From positions 372,001 to 436,000 of the forward strand of contig BDSL01000052.1 in assembly GCA_003116995.1 (NCBI GenBank): DNA of 64,000 bases. Direction: 5' to 3'. This DNA comes from Yamagishiella unicocca (taxonomy: Eukaryota > Chlorophyta > Chlorophyceae > Chlamydomonadales > Volvocaceae). The position numbers and the translations under genes were made by a program. Below, in pieces: positions 1 to 11,567 of this stretch (position 1 is the stretch's first letter; every line of letters starts with the position of its first letter). Under the pieces are notes generated by a model. That model saw only the letters and a list, made by a program, of their open reading frames with translations. It made no database searches and had not been told where the DNA came from.

Positions 1-1806
1 TCCCTCGCAGGCCTGCTGGGCGACCCCCACAGCCCGGACAGAGTCGCGGCAGGCCTCATCGCGCGGATGGCTGGGGACCTGACGGCGGGGTCGCTCCAGT
101 TGGAGTCTGAGGCCTACATCCAGTCGCTGATGCGCGCGTACTATGATGACAACCAGGCGTCAGGCCGGCGCCGCCTCCAGCAGCAGCAGGTCACTGTCAG
201 CAGCCAGCAGGTGAGGGAGAGTCCCCGAGTTGGGGAGGGCGTGTATAGGCTGACTTCCCACGATCCCACCGCCTGCACCACCAGGGCCTTGCAGCGCTGA
301 TGGGTTCAGTTCAGGGCGTCCACTAAGGGGGTGGGAAAAAGGGGAGGTGGGCGTCCTGGTCCCAGAGGTGAGCGATGCTTCTGCCGGGCGACAGCGGAGC
401 GGCGGCTAAGCCTGGGATAGGTAAGGGGGAGGGAGCAGCTGCTGCGCTGTGCGCCGGGGTGCCCTTCCTGCCTCCCACCTCGCACCCACGACCCACCCAC
501 CCACACCTTTCCTCCGGCCGCCCCGCTGACACACGAACTCTGCTCCGGTCGCCGTGACAATTGTACGGCAACCATTCAGCTGCGCACGCTGCTGAGTGCG
601 GTTGCTGCCGCGGTGTACGACAGCGTCGTCATCATCTCGGACCTCGATCGCCGAGTGGCGACGGATGCCGCGGCGGGCGCTGCCGTCGACTCCGTGGCCG
701 CCATGCGCCGCTCGGCTCAGCTGTCGGCGGTGCAGCACTCGGCCCTGTCACCTGTACTCGGCCAACTGGCGGCCGCCGCCGCCGCCGGCGACGCAGCCAG
801 CGTCAACCGCCTGGCGGCGGCGCTGAAAACGGACTTCACCGGCCAAGCGCTCCGAGACCAAGTGGACAAGGCCCAGGTGGTTGACTCGGCGCTGCTGTTC
901 GGCGAGGTGGTTCCGGAGCCCACCCTCTCCACCCGCGGCGCCAGTGACAGCGGCGCCGCCTTCCCCATCGCCATCGTCATCGGCGCCTCCGTCGGAGGCG
1001 TCGTGGCGATTGCCGCTTTCTTGATGGGCGTCCGATACATGAAGGCCCGCAACGAGTACAGGTTCAACCTCGGGAGCACTGTCCCAGCGCCGTACACGTC
1101 GTACTCTCTAGACCGGGACGACAGCAGCGTTGCGTCGACCGTGAAGCTCGTGCCGCCTAGCCCGGCTTCGGAGCCACTCGCCTGGGCATCGGACCCTCGG
1201 ACGCTACCCTGCGCGTCTGCCTCGGCGCCGGCGTCGCTGTCGGGGGGCGAGAACCCCCGGCCCTTGACGCCGCTACAGCGGCTGCACGTGCAGAACCTGT
1301 GGCAGCAGCTGACGCAGCTGCCCTTCGACAAGCACCAGAAGCACTTGGCGCCGCCGGATGCGTGCGACGAGGGGGGGGTGCGGAAGCAGCTGCACAGCCC
1401 CTCGCGCAGCGAGGCTCACTGCAGCGGCCCCGGCGCGAGGCCCCCGGTAGCGGCCGCCGCCGGCGGCGGGGGCAAGCCGCTGAGCTGCGCGCAGGAGTGC
1501 AGCCCTTCCGCTGAGGAGAGGCTGCGGTGGCAGCATCAGGACCGGGCGGCGGCTGGGAGTGGGTCTCTGGAGGGGAAGGCTTCGCGCAGCTCCAGCTCTG
1601 TTCCGGAGAGGCCCGAGCCGGGGACCGTGAAGCGGCCCTCCACCTCCCGGGTCTCCCCCGACTCTCCCGAGTACCAGTCGCCTGGCCACTCCAGCGGGAC
1701 ACTGCAGTATGGTTCGGCAAAAGGGTCGTGCGCGAACCTTTCGGAAGGCAGGGACTCCCGGCCCGCGACCCGCGGCCCCTCCCTAGATAAGCCGGACCGG
1801 TCCTGA
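1..1806 (+). CDS. Single-pass surface/membrane protein, 3' part (tandem paralogue of the gene at 6955-11517)
   Basis: The last two exons of a gene that begins before the window. Exon 11-210 follows an acceptor at 9-10 and ends at GTGAGG; exon 580-1806 ends in TGA. The intron phases (phase 1 entering, phase 0 between the two exons) are the same as in the last exons of the gene at 6955-11517. The proteins align as well: AGSLQLESEAY against AGSLKINDESY, then RRLQQ in both, then an Ala-rich helical stretch. One hydrophobic segment (about 960-1040) is followed by basic residues, and then by a long Ser/Pro/Gly-rich tail of about 250 residues that looks disordered and cytoplasmic. I do not recognise a catalytic domain. 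A wall or matrix surface role is inferred from the architecture of the full-length paralogue. Confidence 0.8.
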
Positions 1807-2029
1807 GTAGCTGAGGCCCGTCAGCCGCCGGCCTTCCTGGCCGAATTGTATACTGAGGAGAACCCCAGTGGCCAACGTTCCGTCCACAGCTCCCTGGCGA
1901 TGTTTTTATTGTCTGGGTTGTCGGCCTTCCAGCCGTTTCTGTTGCTGTTGTTGTTGTTGTTGATGGTGGTGGTGCTGTTGTTGTTGTTGACGCCTGATGA
2001 TGTTGCTCGCGATGAGCAGCTAGGCGGGT

Positions 2030-2034
2030 TGTAA
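2030..2034 (+). terminator. TGTAA polyadenylation signal
   Basis: TGTAA, the usual chlamydomonadalean poly(A) signal, lies about 225 bases after the stop codon of the first gene. The 3' UTR between them is rich in TTG/CTG triplets (1935-1990). Confidence 0.5.
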
Positions 2035-3405
2035 AGTGATGCGGTGGCCCCGAAGATGGCGGGCACTAGCTTAACGATTTAGCGGGTGGTGTGTTGGGGA
2101 GCTGACAGTCGACAGCAATGAAGCGATACCTTGCCCGACCCGTCTAGCCACTCATGCGGAGTGTTAGCTGGCTGCAAGGATGATATGCGGTGCATGACGG
2201 GACCATCTGCACCGCTGGCGGGGACCACAGATTTCCTTCACCGCGGGATTGAGTGGTTTGGGGCCGTCCGGCCCGATAGAACGTCGTACCAATTCGGACA
2301 TTTCTATGTCACGACGTACATATTTCATGTGCTTGTCGACGCTGTGCTGTACCACGGTTCCTGGCAAACTGGGGCCGTTGCGACAGCGCAGATAGTGTTT
2401 GCGCATATCTCGGCAGGTTGTCTTCCTTCTATACTGTGGAACCTTCTTCTGCTACGTAGCGGCTTCGCGGCCTATAAGATTTAGTAATGGATTGGGTTGC
2501 AGCGGGATTATAGCTTAAGTAGAGACGATGAGGATGTGGTGGAGGCCTGTGGAGGTTCGTGCCATGCTTGGGAGGAGGCACATTTTGTTGCTGGCCGGTC
2601 GGGTTATGACACCAGCAGTTGGCGTGTGTAGGCAATCGAAGGCTCCTAACTAGACACAGCTCGTGAGCTGCTGGTAGTCCTCCTTTGAAGGAGGGGCCTG
2701 CCAAGAAGCAGGGATGGGGGAAGGGGGCTCGAAGGAGCTGGCTTAGTGGAAGGCAGCTCATGTTACCCTGGCCAACGGCGCCTAGCTAGGGCTTGCCAGG
2801 TGTTGAACCTTCTGTAGTAAGAACCCCTCTCCGCATGTCGCAGCGCACTAGGCCTTGGCGTCCCAAAGGATCCGCGCCCTCCGGTCATCCAGCCAATTGG
2901 TGGCAACTCCCCTCATCCTGGGAAGCTGCCAACTTATGGTCTTTGGCGCACGCAAAACAACGCATTTTGCGCCCATTGGCCGCCTTATGAGTCGTGACTT
3001 GTCGCACAGGGTCAGTATCGGCTGAGTTTGCGGGTCTGGGATGGGGGCAGCATGCGCGCTCGTGCCCGGAATACTCGACCACCTCCAGGGCTGACTAGGT
3101 CTGTGGATATTGAGTTGCAGTGTTGTAGTTGTACACAGCGAAATGTTGTTTCCAATGGTCGCTGCCTTTGTCGCGGCAATACGCATAACCGCAGGCGCCA
3201 TCACTTAGGATCAGCCACGGCCACGGATCCAGAAGCACAATAGAAATGTAGTGATGGTGGCGACATAAGCGCCCGAATAGTGCTTGGGCAAGCTCCGAGG
3301 CCATCGCTCCGAATCCATGCCCTGAGGTGCCGCGCGGGAATTCTTTGGCTGACGCGCTTCTGTACTGTAAGCTAAGGTGACGATTGCTATACTTGTCTTC
3401 TCAAT
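2035..3405. other. Intergenic stretch, no supported gene
   Basis: Short open frames exist (for example 2131-2484 on +), but none starts with a convincing ATG, shows a family motif or has splice-consistent neighbours. Base composition is less GC-rich than in the exons. This is probably 3' flank plus the promoter of the RRM gene. Confidence 0.4.
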
Positions 3406-4412
3406 ATGCTTCGCCAAGTATGCCAACACGTAGCTTTCGTTAGCGGGGCGTGGGCTCCCGCTCTGGGCAAATTTTCTAATTTTGCCGCATCGGCAAGCAT
3501 TTTCAGATTTTGCACATCCTCAACACCAGATCATCCGATCAAGCAGCAGTTATGGGTGGGCAATCTCCCGTGGAGGGCTTTAGAGGAAGACATCAAGGAA
3601 CGGTTCGTGGCGTATGGGGCCAGCCACGTCCGCATCATGCGGGAGAAGGGAACCAGTAGGAGCCGTGGTATGGCTCTCGTCTCTGTCGACGAAGACAAGT
3701 GCGAGCAGGTGAGCTTTCCAAAAGGATGCGTGTCCAACGCGACAAGCCGGCGCCTATATCTACCGGTACTGGCACCATAAGGACTGTAAGCTTGCTGAAG
3801 CATTCGGGCACCACTTCTTCCCCACTTCCTGGATGCGTTTTTGCAAGTCTCGTGCACGGGGACAGCCGGATACCGCTTGCCGTGTGTTCAAGTGGCACCG
3901 GCGCAGAACGTGGCTAGGGGGCCTGCGGAAAGTGCTCAGGGATCCAGTGACGAAGTACTTGAAGGGGGCGCGGCGAGGGTATGCAGTCACTTCAGCTAGT
4001 ATGCAGCTCTTCCGCAGCTGGGTACCTTCGGCAGCCGTGCCTTCGGCAGCCGTGCCTTCGGCAGCCGTGCCTAAGACGGTAGTAGTAGGTGTTGGGCGCA
4101 TCTATGAAACCAGCCGAATAGGGGAACGAGGCGTGGACGGACGAACACAACCGCTGTGCCGCCGCACAGGCGATTGCTGAGATCAACGGGAAGGATTTCC
4201 AAGGTCGGACGCTCAGAGTGGCCAAGTCGACGGTGCCGGCCATGAAGCAGCGCTCTCCAGCGGGGCCCGCCCAGGACGCACCGACGGCGGCGACGACGAC
4301 GCCGCTGTCAGTAGAGGATCAGCTAGCGCCGCCGCCGCTGTCAGTAGAAGATCAGCTAGCGCCGCCGCCGCCGCCAGTAGAGCAGCAACGGGCGTCCCCG
4401 CCGCCGCTGTAG
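3406..4412 (+). CDS. Organelle-targeted single-RRM RNA-binding protein
   Basis: Two exons, 3406-3708 and 4170-4412 (intron GTGAGC...CACAG, phase 0), give 181 residues. The ATG at 3406 is the first in frame. Residues 1-45 lack acidic residues and carry Arg, Ser and Ala, like a mitochondrial or plastid presequence. An RRM follows: RNP2 reads LWVGNLPW and the last strand reads GRTLRVAKS. RNP1 is degenerate (SRGMALVSVD), without the aromatic residues that normally stack on RNA, so binding may be weak or altered. The C-terminal 50 residues are Pro/Gln-rich with two copies of LSVEDQLAPPP. Single-RRM proteins of this kind act in organelle RNA editing, splicing or stability; which applies here cannot be told. 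Confidence 0.8.
4026..4070 (+). repeat. 15-bp tandem repeat, three copies
   Basis: Three perfect copies of CTTCGGCAGCCGTGC inside the intron of the RRM gene. Confidence 0.85.
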
Positions 4413-6954
4413 AGTGCGCACTGCGTTGTGCAGCACGTGGTGTGGTGCAATGTGCTCCCATGTGCAGTGCGGCGGGGGGGAAGGTGGAAGTCGAAGCATT
4501 GGCGTTGGAGAGCGATGGTCAGGTCGCGACGTGGATGCGGTACGGGGTGCAATGCATGCTACGTATGCTGCGCGGTTCGACGCGTCGCGGCTGGTCCGGT
4601 CACGGCGTCATCAGGCACCTGGCTGGTGTGCCGCCAAGGCAACAAACGTCCGCACGCGGCGCGAGATCCTTGTGACTTTCTGCCGGCGACCATGACGGCG
4701 ACCATGACGGGAGCGTTGATCGAACGCAGGGGCTATTACGCAGGATGGCAGTAGTAGCGGTAACTGCGGTCGGCGATATAGTGACTGATCGATTTCGCGT
4801 GGCGCCCACAGTGTTGATGGCCGATGTCCCTCCTCTTCGTAAGCGCCGCCTCCCCTGGACCACAATGGTGCAGTTTTGCGGGGCCGTACACGGCGCAGCA
4901 CAAGTGAATGGCGTCCCGTAGGGCTGGCGCCCACTCGGGGGAGGAACCGCGGACCGGGCGTGCAGGATTGCTGGTGGCGCTGACGCTGATCGCTGAGGCC
5001 TTGTCCACGTGGCTACGGCACCCTGCACGGCACAGCGAATCACGGTGAATCGATATGCTGACAGGCGCCCTGCCCCGGGGCCGACCCCCGTGGAGCGTTG
5101 TTCGCTCCTCATGCTGGCGGAGGCTAGGGCACAAAGGGTTTGGCATCGGGCCCACGCCTGCTGCGAAAGCTGGTGCCCCTGTTGACTCGGCCGCGCAGGT
5201 GTTTGTGCGGGGTAGCTGTGGTGGTTGGTGGTTGGTGGGACATGCAGCCCGTGTTGCTGTGAGGCGAATTGCGGCGAGGGTTTTCGGTGCACTGCATCCG
5301 AAGACAGGCATAGTGATTGCATGTAGGCGCCATGTTGACGCTTACTCTCGACCTACTTCGCAATGGTTTTGGAGCAGCCGGACTCACGACCCATACTTCC
5401 CCCGAGCGGCGTTCGGCGACAGCAGGGCGTGGGATGCAACGTGTTCAGGCTTGCATGTTGCTGTCTTGCCGCTGTACACCTGGAATATGCGGCCACCTGT
5501 CATGCCTGGCACACGAAGGCTAGTGTTTCAGCGGCGGTAGTGGGGACAGGTTGCGGGAGCTGTGCGTGCAGGATTTGTGGCAGACCGGGGTCGTTCATCT
5601 TTGGTGCAGACCATGGCCGACCATGCGCAGGATTCCGAGCCCCCGTGCTGCATTTTGCAGCCACAGTAGGAGCGCTGGCTGCATAAGGTGATTTGATGCC
5701 TGGGTGTAATTCAAGGCATCAGCAGGTGGCATGAAGGCGCTGAATGCATCGAAGGTTTTTGGCCTACACTGGCTTACACGACCTCGAAGACCGCTAGCTG
5801 ACAGCAGTTAGTGGGTGAAAACTGTTCTCGAAGGCGCCTTGAAGCCACATTGGTGTGCGGCAGAGTTGCGATGTGAGGGAATGACGTTTTAACTTGAGAA
5901 GCTAAAACGTCCGGAGTACCGGCCAACCTGTCGGGACGTGGGTTTTAATGCGTGATTAGTCACTGCTCTATGACAAAATCGCGGCGCCTTCGCAGGACGC
6001 CCTACACCTGGGCCAGTGATATGCTGCTCACTTCGTAAGGAATCGTGCAAACCCTAACCCTAAGACGGAACGGCGGCCGACGACGGCCACGGGCGGCTAG
6101 GCTGTGACAAGCGGATTACGCAGGCGAGCGTCAACTTTAATGCAGCAGCACATATGATAAAAACATTACAGCCACTCGGGCATTCAAGGAAAGTAGCACC
6201 GCGATGAGGAGACGCCGCACTACCAGTCCGTCGCGGTCTGCGCACAGGCACAGAACCAACGGCCGGACATGCCGCAGTGCTACCCAATCTTGGGCCTGCA
6301 AGTACCAAACAACATGGTACTATTTTACAAAATCACAAAGCGTTGCGCGCAAACTCGCTATGTCGGACCCTGTCGCGGTGGCAACCGCCGCACACGGCTG
6401 GAAGGTCATGGGCAAATACCATATAACCCTGCCTTCAGCTTGAACCAAATTTGATGCACTATAATAGTATCACACTCACCTAAATAGGTCCTTGTTTACC
6501 TCCGATGCCCAACTTAAATACTTGACTCATCCATTGTCGGCCCCATTGTTCCCAGGAGTGCCAGGGAAACCTTGCAGCAAAGTTGCGTTCGGTACCATAT
6601 AACAACGTAATCTCACTGTGGCCTGCGTCTTCGCCTACGGGAGCACCGAAGCTGGCGTCGCTCGCGATGGGTAGGTTCCAGGAAAACAGAGACATCACTT
6701 GCGTATCACAGACAATGCCGGCTCAAGCAACCTGTTATATGGCCATTCGGGAAACAAAATCGGCCAATTCAGCGTCGGTGCGCTTCACCTTGCCGAATGT
6801 CTGCAAGCCGGGTCTGGGGGTCTCCAGCCTTGTCACTTATGAGCCTGGCGAACTGTTTAACTCTCTCAAAGGCACAATTTAACATCTTAGTCCCCCCTAG
6901 ATGTGCTGTTTGTGCCCGGCTCCCTGCTTCTGATGCTACATCCTTGTGTCAGCC
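4413..6954. other. Unassigned stretch
   Basis: No gene could be supported. A hairpin lies at about 5882-5911 (GACGTTTTA pairing with TAAAACGTC). CCCTAA occurs twice in a row near 6052, too short to count as a telomeric tract. A frame at about 6583-6882 on + has balanced composition (Cys, Asn, Tyr) and lower GC than its surroundings. It lacks a good start and shows no family, so it could be an upstream exon of the next gene or an old insertion. Confidence 0.4.
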
Positions 6955-9900
6955 ATGCCGCTTCCTTCTGATTGTCCCGTTCCCAACACTTCAGGGCTCA
7001 ATATGATGACAATCTATGCGGTGGCGGCTGTAGTACAACTTGGAGGAGCGCTGTCGTCATCGCCTCCAACTTACGGGAGCTCCTCCCCGCCTCCAACTTA
7101 TTCGGCGTCGGCATCTCCATCCCCAGTCCCGTCTTCACCACTTGCCTCACCATCCCCATCCCAATCGCCGTCCCTGTCTCCGTCTCCAAGCCCGTCATCG
7201 CCGCTTCCCTCACCATCTCCATCCCCATTGCCGTCTCCTTCACCGAGCCCATCATCGCCGCGTCCCTCACCAAACCCATCAATGCCGCTACCGAGTCCCC
7301 CCATCACTGCGTACCAGCCCACGTCCTCCTTCTCTGGTGTTGCCCGTTTTCTGGGCCCCGCAACATCCTGCCAGGTGGGTTAGCTTTTACCGGTAACTCT
7401 TCAACCTCATGCGACGCAGAGGGTGGCAGAGATTCCATAATCGTGGGCCGTCCAGTGTGCTGTATATCCGGTTCCAGATTTCTGCACCGCAGAGCTCTTT
7501 TCCTTACCGTCACCGGCATCCTTTTAATCGCTGCCGCAGGGCTTCGTCCTTGATGGGTACGGCACCTATAACTTGACCACATCGACCAACGGGCACTTCA
7601 CGGCTGCCTCGACTCCCGCGGCGCTCCAGGCAAGTGCCGAGCCTCGCGCTCCACCAGGCAGCATCCAGCTGATGATATACAACTCGACTTCGCCAGTCGT
7701 CTTGCCGTCGCGACAGCTAGCGCGCACCAGGCAGCATAAATTCGGCCAGGAGCAAAGCGACACCCTGCTACGCAACGCTGTCCTCGTGACCAAAAATATT
7801 TAGCTACATACGCACACAGTAACATGAAATAAATTCCAGACGGCTTTGCCTCCAGCTCCAAACCGGGGAGGACTCAAACCGCTGCCTCCTCCCTCGCGCC
7901 GCCCCGCAGGTCTACGTGGTCGTCTCGGCATCCGGCCCGCCCTGCACGGACTCGTTCACGGGCCTTCCGCTCCCCTACTCCATCGCGGGCCTCATGTACC
8001 GGCCTGCCTCGAGCACCGCGGCGGCCAGCGCCACCGCCACCCCCGTCACCAAGCTGCTGCAGTACCTGGCCATCCAGGACGACAATGCGGTGAAGGCCGC
8101 GTACGGCTTTCTGGACATCGATGCGTCTAGCGCCCCGAACGGCGGACTGGACGCCTTGCGATCCAGCTCTCCCGCAGTCAGGTGAGCAGGCCGCGCGCTC
8201 TACCCGGGTGACGCATGCTGCGTCTTACGAAGGCGCGATGTGTCTGCGTCAGCCGCAACTGTTTCTTTAAGCCTGGCCTGCCTTCGCCTGTTTACGGTTT
8301 ATCACTTTCTCCCATCTGAAAACCCTGTCTTGCCTTGCCTTCAGGCGCGCCGGTGTGCGCATGCTGTTCGCCGACGCGGCGCTGTCCTCGCTGGTCGTGA
8401 CCGCCGCAGCCGCCCTGGCCGCCTTTCCGGTCGGCACGCTGCCCTCGTGTGCCACGTCGGAGTCGCTGGTGAATGCCGTGTACGCCTCACTGGCAGCCCG
8501 GATCTCCAGCTCCGCCGGACGTGTTGTTGACCTCTCTAGCACCTCCCTGCTCAGCAGCGTGCTGACTTCTGCAGCTGTGGACAAGTGCCGTGCCGCCACG
8601 GCCACCATGGCCACGAGCGCCGTCGCATCCCGCGTGTACCAGGCGGCGTTCCTGCATCAGACAGGGGTCGTCGAGCTGTCGTTGAGCAACGACCGGATCG
8701 CAGTGCTTTCAGCCCTGCCCCTGGAGGCGCTGTCGGTAGCGTCGCGGGTAGCTTACGTGATGCAGGCCAAGGGTACGGCGGCTCTGGCAGCCCTCGCGAG
8801 CGACGCGAAGGCCGTGGAGCAGCTGGCAGAAGGTGCGGAGGCCTCTGCGTGGGTTTGGTGAGGGTTTGGTGTGGGGAGGATGAAATCCGGCTGAGGGGCG
8901 CTTATCTGCAGAGTCCTGACCTCCATTTTGTGCGTTTCCGCATTTTGCTGTTCAGATTGGGCCACTCAGCTCGAGACCGCGCCGGTCAGCATCGCCGCCA
9001 TGGCCGCCGCCCTGGGCATGGATCAGGTCCCCACCTCAACAGTCATGCGCCTGAATGTGCGCGCTGTCGGCGGCCTTACGAAGTGTCAGGTGGGTGGGCT
9101 GTTTGGCGGGTACCGTGTACGGCCGAGTACCGTGTACGACGAGCGAGCGTGTCCTCTACCGTACCATTGGGCCGCAAACGCTTCTCGGGAGAGGTACTAG
9201 AAACGCCTTCCTTACGAGCGTATTGCGTTGTGTGTGCTGTTGAGCGTCAGTAGAAGCATCGCCGTCTGGCGGCTGCCTGAGTGGACCGATGCGGCCGCGT
9301 CACGTCGGCGCCACTGCACGCAGGTGTATGTCGAAGACGTGTACCAGATGGCGGCATCGGATACCGTCACCGACGACAAGGGAGCCGCCATCTTGCAGGC
9401 CGTGATGGGACCCCGGGTGAGCCGCGGCAGGGGGGGCCGCCGCTGAAAATCTCCCTTTTGTACATGCCCGCCCCTTTACGTGAGGTCCGGCCACGGCACC
9501 GCTGCAACACGCCCTTCGGCACCTCCATCCGCTGGACCGTGCGCATCAGCGCCCGTCACCTCTGCTACACTTTGTACTCCCGACAGTTGACTCTTGCAAC
9601 AACCAAGAAGCTCACAGTCACCACTCATCTCCTCGCACGTTGCAGGTGACGGCACCCTCCGGCTGCCGGGACGCCGTGCTCTCCACCTCCAGCCAGCGCG
9701 TGACCAACAGCTTCGACATGGTGGCGCTACTCCCGCTGGGCTTCGACTCGGCCGTGTTGGACGCCATGTCCGTGCTGATCACGGCGGTGGGCTTGGCCGC
9801 CGCCAACACCGCCACGTCCGCACCCCGCCACATCACCGCCGCCGACTACGCCACCGTCTACAACTTCTTCGGTGTGGGCATCGCCGGCGCCCCGGACGCA

Positions 9901-11517
9901 CCCCCAGACGGCACCGACTTCGTGCGTCAGAACTGGCCGGCCGATGCGGCTATTGCCTCCCGGGTCTACTTGCTCAACCTGCGGCTGCTGGCGGTGCTCA
10001 GCCCCTCCAGCAGCTTCTTGTCAGGTGGGCCGCGCGTGCACACCCCGCTGGCTACGGGGGGGGAAATAGTAGTTGCGAGGACCCACGAGGGCACAGAAAC
10101 AGCATGGAAAGGCGATTCATGTTGTTGCAACGTTAGGTAATGGTTTAGGGGGGCGAGGATCTAGAGTAACTGTTACAGTGGGCCCCAGACCGGAAGGTAG
10201 AGCCATCTAGGGTGGTGTGACTTGACGGTCGGTCAACTCGCGCGCGCGCCCCTGCTCGCGGCGCCATGTCGCTGGTGACGAGCTCGCACGGACACACTTG
10301 ACAAGTTCGCAATCTCTGCGGCCTCAACCCGCAGGACTCATTGGCAACGGTCACACCGTTGAGGTGGTTGTCCAGCGCCTGGTGGCCATGTTGGCTAAGG
10401 ACCTCCGCGCGGGCAGCTTGAAGATCAACGACGAGTCCTACCTGGACAACCTCATGCTGGGATACTGGCAGCAGCAGAGCGGAGCAGCAGCGGCCGCCGG
10501 GCACCACCGGAGGCTGCAGCAGGCGCTGACCATGGACCAGGTGAGTGGGCCGCCCCTCCAGGGCTCGGAGGGCCTTATCCTACTCGTACGCTGTTAAGGT
10601 TCATCCACGCCTCCAACATCCCAACTCACGGCACTTGCAAACGAGAACCGTCAAGTCCGGCATGTGGTGTAGCTTACGCTAAGCGCCCGCTCAGAAGCAC
10701 GGTACTTGCAAGCGCATAGGCAGGGTAACTACCTTTGGCAATAGCCAACCTTCTGACCCAGCCCCCTTGACCAATCTCCAACCACTCACGCCCCTCCCTG
10801 CAGCTCACTCAGCTCATCTCCAACGTGGCCTCCATCATGTCTCAGAGCACGGCGATGCTGACGCAGCTGGATCAGCAGGTGGTGGCGGCGGCGGCGGCGG
10901 GCAGCCCCCTGGACCCCTCCGTTGTGTTTCGGAGCGCTGCCCAGATCGCCTCCGTCCAGCAGACCTCCATGACGGCCGCGCTGCAGAAGCTGGCAGCAGC
11001 AGCTGCCTCGGGCGACATGGCGGCCGTGCAGAGCCTCAGCAGCGCCTTCGCCTCCGACTTCAGCGGCTCGAGCCTGCGGTCCCGAGTCCAGTCGGCAGCC
11101 GTGGACACGTCAGCGCTGCCGTCGGTCATGTCCGGCAACGGTACGGCAACCACAGCTGACAACGGCCAGGCCGACAGCGGCGCCAGCGACAAGGGCCGGC
11201 TGGCGCTCATCATTGGCTGCACGGTGGGCATTGTGGGCGCTGTGATGTTGGTTCTGGGTGTGACGTTGCTGGCGGTGCGGGCGCGCAGGATGCGGGGCCA
11301 CGTGACGCCCCGGGGCAGCAGCAGGTCCATCGCAGCTGTGTCGCAGCACGAGGGGGATGCTGAGGCCGGCGGTGCGGGTGCCGGGCTCGGAGGGCACGGG
11401 GTGGCGGTGGGGGCCGCATCGGGGTCGGCGGGTGCTGCTGTGGGGATACCCGCGGCTGCAACGCTGCCTTCCGCGGTGCCGGCTGCTGGAGCGACAGTGT
11501 TCGTGGCGCCGGAGTAG
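6955..11517 (+). CDS. Large Ser-Pro-rich single-pass surface protein, full-length paralogue
   Basis: Nine exons: 6955-7374, 7540-7629, 7910-8181, 8345-8832, 8956-9089, 9324-9416, 9646-10024, 10335-10540, 10804-11517. All phases agree and give about 931 residues. The start is uncertain; ATG 6955 is the first in frame, and ATG 7003 would place a hydrophobic stretch at the N-terminus. Exon 1 encodes a Ser-Pro repeat typical of hydroxyproline-rich algal wall and matrix proteins. Next comes a region with GTYNLTTSTNG and TGLPLPYSIAG, then long Ala/Val/Leu helices with the pattern PVTKLLQYL...AVKAAYGF. That pattern recalls repeats of large bacterial-like surface adhesins (inference). One membrane helix lies at about 11200-11275, followed by a basic stop and a Gly/Ala tail. 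The second intron has a GC donor (GCAAGT). The whole 3' half matches the gene at 1-1806. Confidence 0.75.
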
Positions 11518-11562
11518 GGGTGAAACCGTATTGAACCATTCATGTACAAACGACTCGTGTCG

Positions 11563-11567
11563 TGTAA
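11563..11567 (+). terminator. TGTAA polyadenylation signal
   Basis: TGTAA, 46 bases after the stop codon of the surface protein gene. Confidence 0.55.

Noticed and set aside
2131..2484. 117-residue plus-strand frame with some hydrophobic character
   Set aside because: No good ATG, no homologous motif, isolated position in the intergenic region.
4600..5686. Overlapping 100-240-residue frames on both strands
   Set aside because: No ATG-supported start, no motif, no splice-consistent neighbours; expected in GC-rich DNA.
6052..6064. CCCTAACCCTAA as an interstitial telomere
   Set aside because: Only two units. Similar short runs near 31180 and 62175 are equally weak.
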